NCBI RefSeq assembly: GCF_026125825.1
Contig: NZ_JAHCKK010000010.1
Span: 20,963-84,962, forward strand
DNA length: 64,000 nt
Source of the DNA: Hydrogenophaga sp.
GTDB lineage: Bacteria > Pseudomonadota > Gammaproteobacteria > Burkholderiales > Burkholderiaceae_C
Direction of reading: 5' to 3'
The translations under genes were made by a program, and so were the position numbers. Below the pieces are notes generated by a model, which saw only the letters and a list, made by a program, of their open reading frames with translations, did no database searches and had not been told where the DNA came from. Within the stretch, counting starts at the first letter, position 1; the number at the start of each line of letters is the position of its first letter. Below are positions 6,816 through 15,078 of this stretch, piece after piece.

Positions 6816-9800
6816 ATGCCCTTGCCCGAGCCCGCACAGCCCGTTGCCGCCCAGAAAATCTTCCGGTTCCGCCGGGAGTACAACTCCTGGGTGGCCGACG
6901 AAACCATGGAGGACTACGCGCTGCGCTACACGCCGCGCAGCTTCCGCAAGTGGAGCGAGTGGCGCGTGGCCCACACCGCCTTCGGCTCGCTGTCGTTCCT
7001 GGCGCTGGAAGCGATTGGCGGCGCGATCGCGGTCAACTACGGCTTCGCCAACGCCATGTGGGCCATCCTGGTGGTGGGCCTGGTGATCTTCTTCACCAGC
7101 CTGCCGATCGCCTACTGCGCCGCGCGCTACGGGCTGGACATGGACCTGCTCACCCGGGGCGCCGGCTTCGGCTACCTGGGCTCGACCATCACCTCGCTGA
7201 TCTACGCGGTGTTCACCTTCATCTTCTTCGCCATCGAGGCGGTGATCATGGCGCTGGCCCTGCAGATGGCGACCGACTGGCCGCTGGCCTGGTGCTACCT
7301 GATCTCGGCGGTGGTCATCATCCCGCTGGTCATCCGGGGCATCACCCTCATCTCGAAACTCCAGGCCTGGACGCAGCCGCTCTACCTGTTCCTGCTGTTG
7401 CTGCCCTTCGTGTGGATCGGGCTCTCGCAGCCCCAGCTGTACCGCGACTTCACCAGCCTTGCCGGCATCCGCTCGGGCAGCAGCGAGTTCCACCCGCTGA
7501 TGTTCGGCGCGGCCGCAGCCGTCATCTTCTCGCTGGTGGTGCAGATCGGCGAGCAGGTGGACTTCCTGCGTTTCATGCCCGAGCGCAAGCGCGAGAACCG
7601 CTGGCGCTGGTGGGCCGCGGTGCTGATCCCCGGCCCGGGCTGGATCGTCATGGGCATGCTCAAGATGGTGGGCGGTGCCTTCCTGGCGTTCGCCGCGATG
7701 CAGTTCGAGGTCGACCCCGAGCGCACCGCCGAGCCCACGCAGATGTTCCTGGCCGGCTTTAACGAGGCCGTGGGCCACCCGGGCCTGGCGGTGGCCATGA
7801 CGGTGGTCTTCGTGATCCTGGCGCAGATCAAGATCAACGTGACCAACGCCTACGCCGGCTCGCTGGCCTGGTCCAATTTCTTCGCGCGCGTCACGCACAG
7901 CCACCCTGGCCGCGTGGTCTGGCTGGTGTTCAACGTCTGCATCGCCACGCTGCTGATGCTGCTGGGCGTGTTCGCCGGCATCGAGAAGGTGCTGGGCGTC
8001 TACAGCAACGTGGCCATCGCCTGGGTGGGCGCGCTGGTGGCCGACCTCGTGATCAACAAGCCCCTGGGCCTGAGCCCCAAAGGCATCGAGTTCCGCCGCG
8101 CCTACCTCTACGACTTCAACCCGGTGGGCATGGGCTCCATGATCATCGCGGCGCTGGTGGCCAGCCTGGCCTATGCGGGCGTCATGGGCGAATACGCCGC
8201 CGCCTTCTCGCCCTTCATCGCGCTGGGCCTGGCGCTGGTGCTCTCGCCCCTGATCGCCTGGGCCACCCAGGGCCGCTACTACCTGGCGCGCACCCCGTCG
8301 GGCGGCTGGAAGCCCGGCGAAGCGGTGCGCTGCTCGGTGTGCGAGAACCAGTTCGAGTCGGAAGACATGGCCAGCTGCCCGGCGTACCAGGCGCCGATCT
8401 GTTCGCTGTGCTGCTCGCTCGAATCGCGCTGCCACGACCGCTGCAAAACCAACTCGCGCGCCATCGACCTGGTGCGCGCCGCGCTCACGGCCGTGCTGCC
8501 GCAGGGCGTGATGCTGCGCGTGAACTTCCGTGCGGGCCAGTTCCTCGCGGTGTGGCTCTCGCTCAGCGCGATCATGGCCTTCCTGATCGGCATGGTCTAC
8601 CTGCAGGAAAGCCTGCACGCGCCGGCCGAGGCCCTGCAGTCGCCCTTCCTCAAGATCTATGCCTTCCTGGTGCTGCTGGCGGCGGTCTGCGCCTGGTGGG
8701 TGGTGCTGACCACCGACAGCCGGCGCATGGCGCAGGACGAGTCCGAGCGGCAGACCCAGTTGCTGATGCAGGAGATCGACGCCCACCGGCGCACCGATGC
8801 CGAACTGCAGTCCGCGCGCGACCGCGCCGAGACCGCGAGCCAGGCCAAGACGCGCTACGTGGCAGGCATGACGCACGAGCTGCGCACGCCACTCACCAGC
8901 ATCCTGGGCTACGCGCAGATCCTGCTGAAACACAACGACATCTCGGTCTGGGTGCGCGAGACCATCGCCACCATGCAGCGCAGCGGCCAGCACATGCACG
9001 CGCTGATCGACGGCTCGCTGGACCTCGCGCGCATCGAGGCCGGCCGCCTGAAGCTCGACCCGGTGCCGCTGCCGCTGGGGCAGTTACTCGAAGACGTGGA
9101 GCGCATGGTGCGCCCGCAGGCCGAGGCCAAGGGCCTGCGCTTCGTGGTGCAGCAGGAAGGCGAACTGCCGGCCTGGGTGCGGGCCGACGCCAAGCGCCTG
9201 CGCCAGATCCTGATCAACCTGCTGAGCAATGCGGTGCGCTTCACCGACGAGGGCGAGGTCACGCTGAGGCTGGACTTGCGCCAGCAGGTGGCGCGCATCG
9301 ACGTCATCGACACCGGCATCGGCATCGCCGCGCAGGACCAGAAGCGCATCTTCCTGCCCTTCGAGCGCGGCAGCGCGGGGCGGCGCGCGCTGGACACCGG
9401 CACCGGCCTGGGCCTGACCATCACCCACCTGCTCACCGACATGATGGGCGGCGAACTGCTCCTCAAGAGCCGGCCGGGCCATGGCAGCACCTTCTCGCTG
9501 CGCCTGTACCTGCCGCCGATTCCCTCGGACCCCAAGCACCCGCTGCCCATTCCCTCCACGCTGCGCGCCGTCACCGGCTATCTCGGCGAGCGCCGCACCC
9601 TGCTGGTGGTGGACGACCAGCCGCTGCACCGGCAGCTGCTCGCCAGCATCCTGGTCCCACTGGGCTTCGTGGTGCGCGAGGCGGCCAGCGGCCAGGAATG
9701 CCTGGAAATCGTCGAGCAGCACCCGCCCGATGGCCTGCTGCTGGACCTGACCATGGACGGGCTGGACGGCTGGCAGACCGCCGCGGCCGTGCGCAAGCTG

Positions 9801-10241
9801 CTGCCCGCATCCCGCCTGCCCATCGTGTTTGTCTCGGCCAACCTGTTCGACAACCGGCCCGAACAACTCGCCGCGCTGGACTGCCAGGGTTTCGTCGCCA
9901 AACCCATGATGGAGTCGGAACTGCTCGACGCGCTCCAGCACGCGCTGGCGCTGGAGTGGCTGACCGAGCAGGCCCCGGCCGCCACGCCGGTGAGCTTCGT
10001 GCGCCACCGCGTCACGGGCCTGCCGCTGCCCGAGGACCTGCGCGAGGAACTGCAGCGCCTGGCCCGCCAGGGGCAGGCCGCCGCGCTGCGCCAGCGCCTG
10101 TGGCAGGCCCAGACCGCCGAGCCCGCGCACGCCGCCACGCTGGCGCTGCTGCAGTCGTGCGCCGACCGCTTCGACTTTCAAACCCTGATCGAGTACCTCA
10201 GAGACACCGCGGAGCTGACGGAAGATGACATCGACGACTGA
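6816..10241 (+). CDS. NCS1 permease-like / hybrid histidine kinase fusion
   Basis: Protein of 1141 residues that joins a transporter to a sensor kinase. Residues 1-490 form a multi-helix purine-cytosine-permease-like (NCS1) domain. Residues 504-548 hold a Cys-rich segment (CSVC, SLCC, CHDRC) that looks like a zinc-binding module. Two more membrane helices and a short coiled coil follow. His687 in MTHELRTPL is the phosphorylation site of the HisKA domain, with the N box LINLLSNA near 797 and the G boxes DTGIGIA and GTGLGL. A receiver begins near 928 with acceptor Asp977. The architecture parallels CbrA and MxtR/CrbS, where an SLC5 symporter is fused to a kinase, but the carrier family differs. 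The next gene encodes its probable response regulator. Its place opposite urtABCDE-fmdAB suggests that it senses an amide, urea or nucleobase-derived nitrogen compound; that is inference. Confidence 0.88.
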   Translation: MPLPEPAQPVAAQKIFRFRREYNSWVADETMEDYALRYTPRSFRKWSEWRVAHTAFGSLSFLALEAIGGAIAVNYGFANAMWAILVVGLVIFFTSLPIAYCAARYGLDMDLLTRGAGFGYLGSTITSLIYAVFTFIFFAIEAVIMALALQMATDWPLAWCYLISAVVIIPLVIRGITLISKLQAWTQPLYLFLLLLPFVWIGLSQPQLYRDFTSLAGIRSGSSEFHPLMFGAAAAVIFSLVVQIGEQVDFLRFMPERKRENRWRWWAAVLIPGPGWIVMGMLKMVGGAFLAFAAMQFEVDPERTAEPTQMFLAGFNEAVGHPGLAVAMTVVFVILAQIKINVTNAYAGSLAWSNFFARVTHSHPGRVVWLVFNVCIATLLMLLGVFAGIEKVLGVYSNVAIAWVGALVADLVINKPLGLSPKGIEFRRAYLYDFNPVGMGSMIIAALVASLAYAGVMGEYAAAFSPFIALGLALVLSPLIAWATQGRYYLARTPSGGWKPGEAVRCSVCENQFESEDMASCPAYQAPICSLCCSLESRCHDRCKTNSRAIDLVRAALTAVLPQGVMLRVNFRAGQFLAVWLSLSAIMAFLIGMVYLQESLHAPAEALQSPFLKIYAFLVLLAAVCAWWVVLTTDSRRMAQDESERQTQLLMQEIDAHRRTDAELQSARDRAETASQAKTRYVAGMTHELRTPLTSILGYAQILLKHNDISVWVRETIATMQRSGQHMHALIDGSLDLARIEAGRLKLDPVPLPLGQLLEDVERMVRPQAEAKGLRFVVQQEGELPAWVRADAKRLRQILINLLSNAVRFTDEGEVTLRLDLRQQVARIDVIDTGIGIAAQDQKRIFLPFERGSAGRRALDTGTGLGLTITHLLTDMMGGELLLKSRPGHGSTFSLRLYLPPIPSDPKHPLPIPSTLRAVTGYLGERRTLLVVDDQPLHRQLLASILVPLGFVVREAASGQECLEIVEQHPPDGLLLDLTMDGLDGWQTAAAVRKLLPASRLPIVFVSANLFDNRPEQLAALDCQGFVAKPMMESELLDALQHALALEWLTEQAPAATPVSFVRHRVTGLPLPEDLREELQRLARQGQAAALRQRLWQAQTAEPAHAATLALLQSCADRFDFQTLIEYLRDTAELTEDDIDD

Positions 10242-11151
10242 CCCCATGGTCCCTGCGCCGCCCTCGGTCACGCCACCCGTGATCCTGGTGGTGGACGACG
10301 CGGTGGACACCCTGCGCATGCTGGGCGACGCGCTGGTGGCCGAAGGCTATGTGGTGCTGGCCGCGCGCGATGCCGACGAAGCCCTGGAGCGCTTCGAGGT
10401 CGCCGTGCCCGACGGCGTGCTGCTCGACGCGGTCATGCCCGGCATGGACGGCTTCACGCTGTGCGAACGGATCAAGGCCACGCCGGCCTGGGCGCACGTG
10501 CCCATCGTGTTCATGACCGGGCTGTCCGAGAGCGAGCAGATCCTGCGCGGCTTTGCCAGCGGCGGGGTGGACTACGTGGTCAAGCCGCTGCGCATTCCCG
10601 AGGTGATGGCGCGCCTGGCCACCCACGTGCGCAACGCGCGCGTGACCCGCCTGGCGCAGGAAGCGGTGGACGTGGCCGGCATGGGCACCGTGGTGCTGGA
10701 CACCCAGGGCCGCCTGGCCTGGCGCTCGCCCCAGGCCACGGCCTGGCTGGCGCTGGCCTTTGGCCAGGACGCCACCGCCGGCCAGCGCGCACGCGAGTGG
10801 CTGGGCGCCTCGCTGAACCAGGGCGACACGACGCGCGACCTCGGCCGCCACGGCCGCCTGCTGGCGCGCCACATGGGACAGGGCAACCTGGGCGAGGCCA
10901 TGCTCCTGCTCACGCTCACGCCGCCCGACAGCGACGCCGCGCAGCGCCTGCGCGACATCGCGCTCACGCCGCGCGAGACCGAGGTGCTCTCGTGGCTGGC
11001 CAAGGGCAAGACCAACCGCGACATCGCCGACATCCTCGGCATGAGCCCGCGCACGGTGAACAAGCACCTGGAGCACGTGTTCGAGAAGCTGGGCGTGGAG
11101 ACGCGCTCGGCGGCGGCGGCGATCGCCGGGCGCCTGTTGCCGCAGGCGTGA
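10225..11151 (+). CDS. LuxR-family response regulator
   Basis: Response regulator of 308 residues. The receiver spans about residues 18-135, with the acidic pair in VVDDAVDTL, the acceptor Asp68 in LLDAVMPG and the conserved Lys in VVKPL. A middle segment (about 145-235) does not match a domain I recognise. The C-terminus LTPRETEVLSWLAKGKTNRD begins a LuxR/FixJ-type helix-turn-helix. The ATG lies inside the end of the kinase gene (17-nt overlap) with GGAG about 10 nt ahead, so the two are translationally coupled and form a two-component pair. The most likely targets are the divergent urt-fmd operon and its own operon. Confidence 0.9.
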   Translation: MTSTTDPMVPAPPSVTPPVILVVDDAVDTLRMLGDALVAEGYVVLAARDADEALERFEVAVPDGVLLDAVMPGMDGFTLCERIKATPAWAHVPIVFMTGLSESEQILRGFASGGVDYVVKPLRIPEVMARLATHVRNARVTRLAQEAVDVAGMGTVVLDTQGRLAWRSPQATAWLALAFGQDATAGQRAREWLGASLNQGDTTRDLGRHGRLLARHMGQGNLGEAMLLLTLTPPDSDAAQRLRDIALTPRETEVLSWLAKGKTNRDIADILGMSPRTVNKHLEHVFEKLGVETRSAAAAIAGRLLPQA

Positions 11152-11274
11152 CGGCGGGACCGGGCAGCCCGGTCTGTGCGGCAAAGCACCGACGCGGGCG
11201 CGCCGGCGATCCATGCTCAATGGCGGCGCAGATGCCGCCGCTGGAAACCCCCCTCCGCCCCACCCGAGAACACC

Positions 11275-11829
11275 ATGAACCCGCCCACCAAACCCCTTGA
11301 CATCACCGAACTGCGACAGAGCGCGCGCCAGCACATCGAAGAAGGCGCCGTGACCGCCGGCTACAGCGCCAACCGCGAGAAAGTCATCGAGCTGCTCAAC
11401 GAAGCCCTGGCCACCGAACTGGTGTGCGTGCTGCGCTACCGCCGCCACCACTTCATGGCCAGCGGCATCCACTCGCACGCCACGGCGGCCGAGTTCCTGG
11501 TTCACTCCAACGAGGAACAGGGCCACGCCGACCAGCTGGCCGAGCGCATCGTTCAACTCGGCGGCGAACCCGACTTCTCGCCCGACTCCCTGAGCCGGCG
11601 CAGCCACGCCGAGTACGTCGAAGGCGTGACGCTGGGCGACATGATCCGGGAGAACCTGGTGGCCGAGCGCATCGCCATCGACAGCTACCGCCACGCGATC
11701 GAGGTCGTGGGCGCGGACGACCCGACCACCCGGCGGCTGTTCGAATCCATCCTTGCGGTGGAGGAGGAACACGCCGACGAGCTGGCCGACCTGCTCACCC
11801 AGGTGCCCGCCCCCACCCAAGCAGCTTGA
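11275..11829 (+). CDS. Bacterioferritin-like diiron ferritin-family protein
   Basis: Cytoplasmic protein of 184 residues with the four-helix ferritin-like fold. Carboxylate/histidine ligand sets are visible in NEALATELVC, SNEEQGHAD, RENLVAERIAIDSY and VEEEHADEL, in the order expected for a diiron centre. It resembles the bacterioferritin/DPS-like group common in Burkholderiales, but there is no haem-ligand methionine I can place with confidence. Iron storage or oxidative protection is the likely role. The start MNPPTKPLD was chosen because the longer frame upstream reads as GC-rich noise. It is 123 bp beyond the response regulator and converges with the methyltransferase gene. Confidence 0.8.
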   Translation: MNPPTKPLDITELRQSARQHIEEGAVTAGYSANREKVIELLNEALATELVCVLRYRRHHFMASGIHSHATAAEFLVHSNEEQGHADQLAERIVQLGGEPDFSPDSLSRRSHAEYVEGVTLGDMIRENLVAERIAIDSYRHAIEVVGADDPTTRRLFESILAVEEEHADELADLLTQVPAPTQAA

Positions 11830-11848
11830 GGGCTTTGCCGGACCCGCG

Positions 11849-12457
11849 CTACCAGTCGAAGCCTTCGCGCTCGGCGACCGAGCGCGGATCGCTGCTCCAC
11901 ACATGGAGCACGAAATCCGCCTCGCGCAGCTCGCACAACACCGGCAGCCCCAGGCCACGGGCCAGTCGCTCGTGCACGGCATCGCCGTCGAGTGCGCAGC
12001 CCCGGATCGGGCGGCGCCAATGGCACGCCAGCACCGTGCCGCCCGGCAGCAGGGCTGCGCGCGCCTGCGCGGCGATGGCATCGAGCGATGCCGCGTCCAC
12101 GAAGTAGCCCAGCTCGCTGATGGCGATGAGATCGAAGCCGCCCTCGGGCCAGTCGGCGGGCAGGTGCGCCTGCACCACCTCGACGTGGGCCAGCGCAGCC
12201 AGCCGCTCGCGGGCAAGAGCCACCGCGCGCGCCGACACATCCGACACCAGCAGGCGCTCACAGCGCTCGGCCAGTTGCGCCGAGAGTTCGCCGTTGGCGC
12301 AGCCCGGCTCGTACCCGCGGGCGTAGCGCCGCGTGGGCAGGCAGGCGACCGTGAGGGCGCGCTTGCGCGCCTCGTACCAGCGCGAGCGGAAACCCCAGGG
12401 GTCGTCGTTCTGGCGAAACAGCTCATCGAAGTGGTTCGGGCCTGGGGTGTCGGGCAT
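11849..12457 (-). CDS. NodS-like SAM-dependent methyltransferase
   Basis: Class I methyltransferase of 202 residues. The opening DDPWGFRSRWYEARKRALT and the motif I stretch ARGYEPGCANGELS match the NodS family, whose founding member N-methylates the deacetylated amino sugar of Nod factors. Motif II/III segments FDLIAISELGYF and LLPGGTVLACHW follow. It is last in a four-gene minus-strand cassette, 2 bp after the PIG-L gene, so translation is probably coupled. A deacetylase directly before a NodS-like enzyme suggests N-methylation of a freed amine. The actual acceptor is unknown. Confidence 0.82.
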   Translation of the reverse strand: MPDTPGPNHFDELFRQNDDPWGFRSRWYEARKRALTVACLPTRRYARGYEPGCANGELSAQLAERCERLLVSDVSARAVALARERLAALAHVEVVQAHLPADWPEGGFDLIAISELGYFVDAASLDAIAAQARAALLPGGTVLACHWRRPIRGCALDGDAVHERLARGLGLPVLCELREADFVLHVWSSDPRSVAEREGFDW

Positions 12458-12459
12458 GG

Positions 12460-13221
12460 TCAGACAAAAAAGTATTCGTGAGGCCACGCCGCGCGCGCCA
12501 GCAGGCTGCGGCCCAGCACGGCACCCAGGCTGGCGCTGCGCGGCGTGAGCTGGGAGACGTGGGCCGACAGCGCCGCCTGCTTGCGCCCGCACGCGTCGGC
12601 GTCCAGGGCCAGGCGGCGCAGGCGGTGCCAGGGCACGCGCGCGTCGGCGGGGACGGCCCAGTGCCACATCCACACCGGCGCGGCGAGGAAGCGGCAGCCC
12701 ATGCGCAGGCAGGCGCCCTGGGTGACGCGGCCGGTGCTGTCGTGGTCCGGATGGCCGTCGCCCTCCCAGGTGCTCACCACCACATCGCGGGGGCGCAGGA
12801 ACCACAGCAGCCAGCCCCACAGCAGGCCGCCGTGTGCCTGCACGTCGCCATCGGGCAGGGCCAGCGTGTGCACCTGGGGGTGCGCGATGCCCAGGCGCGC
12901 CAGGCCGCGCAGGCGCTCCTCGCGCCGCTGCAACGCCAGCCCGCGCCGATCTTGCAGGCACAGCCCGCCGTGGCTGGCCTCCCCGTCGGTCACGGCGACG
13001 AACACCACTTCGCCGCCGCGCGCGGCATGCAGGGCCACCAGGGCGCCGCAGGCCAGCACCTCGTCATCGGGATGGGGCGCCACCACCACAAGGCGCTGCG
13101 ACGGCGCCAGCGCCTGCGCCATCGACAGCTCCGCGCACGGCGTGGCGCCCAGCCAGTGCTGCCAGGTGGACTCGCTGGTGCCCTCGCCCTCGATGCGCGG
13201 TGGCGCTGCTACAGCGACCAT
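12460..13221 (-). CDS. PIG-L family N-deacetylase
   Basis: Metal-dependent amidohydrolase of 253 residues. It has the zinc-binding motif PHPDDE near residue 48, a second site in EGDGHPDHDSTG and the usual PIG-L spacing between them. Relatives (MshB, BshB, PIG-L) remove acetyl groups from N-acetylglucosaminyl substrates. It overlaps the end of the acyl-CoA-dehydrogenase-like gene by 13 nt and is 2 bp ahead of the methyltransferase. MVAVAAPPRIEG is the first ATG that gives a normal length. The sequence supports the family, not a defined substrate. Confidence 0.85.
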   Translation of the reverse strand: MVAVAAPPRIEGEGTSESTWQHWLGATPCAELSMAQALAPSQRLVVVAPHPDDEVLACGALVALHAARGGEVVFVAVTDGEASHGGLCLQDRRGLALQRREERLRGLARLGIAHPQVHTLALPDGDVQAHGGLLWGWLLWFLRPRDVVVSTWEGDGHPDHDSTGRVTQGACLRMGCRFLAAPVWMWHWAVPADARVPWHRLRRLALDADACGRKQAALSAHVSQLTPRSASLGAVLGRSLLARAAWPHEYFFV

Positions 13222-14252
13222 GGCGTGCCCTGCGGTGCGACCGCGCGTTCGCCCAGCGCGGCCAGGTCGCGTTCGGCGTGGCTCTGGCGCAGGTAGACCG
13301 GCAGGTCTGCCGCCATGCGCGCGAAGCGACGGTCGCGACAGAAGGGCGTGGCGCCCAGCGCGCGCCCCACCTCGTCCAGCACCAGGGTGGCACTGCGCTC
13401 GGCGCACAGGCGCGCGCGCAGCGCCAGCGCGCTGGCGTCCTGAGTGGGGTGCTGGTCGATCCACCGCGCCGCCTCGCGCAGCAGGGCGGCCGTGGATTGC
13501 AGGGCCACGTCCACCCGGCCCAGCGCGGCCAGCCGGAAGGCGCTGCGCTGCTCAGGTGGCGCCTCGGCCAGGGTCTGGCGCAAGGTGTTGGCCAGCGCCA
13601 GCGCCCCGCCATGCCAGCAGGCGGCGATGCCCGCGCCGCCCTGCCAGAAGCCCGGGCGCTGCAGGTAGGCCCCTTCCTCGCCCACGCGGTGGCCCACGGC
13701 GTCTTGGAAGGTGATGTCGCCGCTGGCGCTGGCCGCCATGCCGACCGCCTGCCACGCAGCGTCCGACACCCGCACCCCCGGCTGCGACAGGGCCACGCGA
13801 ACCAGTTGCGGCCCCGTGCCGCCGGCGGACCACGCGGTGAGCAGGCCGTGGCTGAGACGAGCGGCGCCGGAGCACCAGGCCTTGCGGCCGTTCAGACACA
13901 CCTCGTCCCCGCCGAGGGCCTCAAAGCTGGTGCGCCCGCCCGGCGCCTCCGACGCCCACATGCCCCAGGTGGCACCGGGCGGCGGCAGCGCACCGGGTGC
14001 GACCTCCGCCTGCACAGCCAGGGCATCGAGGTGCCCTTCCACCAGCTTGGCCAGCGACAGATCGTGCTCGGCGACCCTGGACAACAGTTGCCAGCGCAAC
14101 AAGGTGCTGCCCTGCCCGGGCAGGGGCACCTCGTCCAGGCCCTGGTGCACCAGCCGCGCCAGGCCCTGCGCGGGACCGGCATCGGGGTCGAGCCCGGTCA
14201 GCGCATCGTCGAGCCAGGCGCGCAGGCAGGCGCCCGCGCCCTCGGGCTTCAT
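13209..14252 (-). CDS. Acyl-CoA dehydrogenase-like protein of the PIG-L cassette
   Basis: Protein of 347 residues resembling acyl-CoA dehydrogenases: a helical N-terminal domain, a middle beta region (TWGMWASEAPGG through FEALGGDEVCLNGRKAWCSGA), then a helical C-terminal domain. It is shorter than ordinary ACADs (380-400 residues). I cannot identify the catalytic glutamate with confidence, so it may act on an unusual thioester or have another flavin role. Its ATG overlaps the stop of the glycosyltransferase gene (ATGA) and its own end overlaps the deacetylase start, so all four genes are tightly coupled. Not a beta-oxidation setting. Confidence 0.75.
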   Translation of the reverse strand: MKPEGAGACLRAWLDDALTGLDPDAGPAQGLARLVHQGLDEVPLPGQGSTLLRWQLLSRVAEHDLSLAKLVEGHLDALAVQAEVAPGALPPPGATWGMWASEAPGGRTSFEALGGDEVCLNGRKAWCSGAARLSHGLLTAWSAGGTGPQLVRVALSQPGVRVSDAAWQAVGMAASASGDITFQDAVGHRVGEEGAYLQRPGFWQGGAGIAACWHGGALALANTLRQTLAEAPPEQRSAFRLAALGRVDVALQSTAALLREAARWIDQHPTQDASALALRARLCAERSATLVLDEVGRALGATPFCRDRRFARMAADLPVYLRQSHAERDLAALGERAVAPQGTPWSL

Positions 14253-14959
14253 GCGCCGCCTTCCGGGGACATGGGCAAATGGCCCTGGGCCAGGGCGAGC
14301 AGGGTCGAGCCGAACCCGCCGGGCGCGCGGAAGAGCTTGCGCGCACTGGTGACGACGCGCGGCGCCGCCGACCAGGCGATGCGCGCGCCCACCGCCTGCA
14401 AGGCCTGCACGAAGGCCACATCCTCGCGGGTGGCCAGCGGCTCGAAGCCCCCGGCGCGGTGGTAGGCCTCGGCGCTCACGCCCAGGTTGGCGCCATGGAT
14501 GTGCTGGTGCCCGTCGACGTCGGTGTAGGTGGCATTGAAGTGGCGGCGCATGGGTTCGCCATAGACGCCCCAGTCCTTCACGCTGACCGTGCCGCACACC
14601 GCATCGCTGCCCAGGGCCATCTGCTCGTGCAGCCATTCGGGGGCCACGGTGGTGTCTGCGTCGGTGAAGGCGAGCCAGCGCGCGCCCAGCGCCAGGGCCA
14701 GGCGCGCACCTGCCGCGCGGGCCATGCCCACGTTGCGCACCTCGACCGTGGTGGTGACCGCGCCAGCCTCGTGGGCAATGGCCGCCGTGCCGTCGGTGCA
14801 GGCGTCCAGCACGACGATGGTCAGCACCGGCTCGCCCGCGAGGCCCGGGCAGGCGGCCGCGGCCGACACCGAGCGCAGGCAGCCGCCGATGGCCTCTTCT
14901 TCGTTGTTCGCGGGAATGATGATGGCCAACAAGGCGTGCTCCGGTGCCGGAGGGCACAT
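14249..14959 (-). CDS. Family 2 glycosyltransferase
   Basis: GT-A-fold glycosyltransferase of 236 residues. It has the N-terminal IIPANNEEEAIGGCL motif, the nucleotide-contacting VVLDACTDGTA segment and the metal-binding FTDADT (DxD-type) near residue 95. There are no clear membrane helices, so it is probably cytosolic or peripheral. The start MCPPAPEHALLAIIIP fits the family; the open frame ahead of it runs into the promoter region. It heads the GT-ACAD-PIG-L-methyltransferase cassette and is divergent from an IclR-type regulator gene 119 bp away. It would add or build the sugar that the later enzymes modify (inference). Confidence 0.82.
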   Translation of the reverse strand: MCPPAPEHALLAIIIPANNEEEAIGGCLRSVSAAAACPGLAGEPVLTIVVLDACTDGTAAIAHEAGAVTTTVEVRNVGMARAAGARLALALGARWLAFTDADTTVAPEWLHEQMALGSDAVCGTVSVKDWGVYGEPMRRHFNATYTDVDGHQHIHGANLGVSAEAYHRAGGFEPLATREDVAFVQALQAVGARIAWSAAPRVVTSARKLFRAPGGFGSTLLALAQGHLPMSPEGGA

Positions 14960-15078
14960 GCAGGCATTACATCGGAGGTGCCCCTGCCGGTCTGTTCGGT
15001 ACCGCGCTGTGCGCCATCGCGCGCGCCTCGGCAGGCCTGACGTCGGGGTTCCTGAACACACGCGGCAGAATCCACCGC

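Noticed and set aside
6399-8999. 866-residue minus-strand open frame opposite the permease-kinase
   Set aside because: A shadow of the coding strand; no start signal and no recognisable domain.
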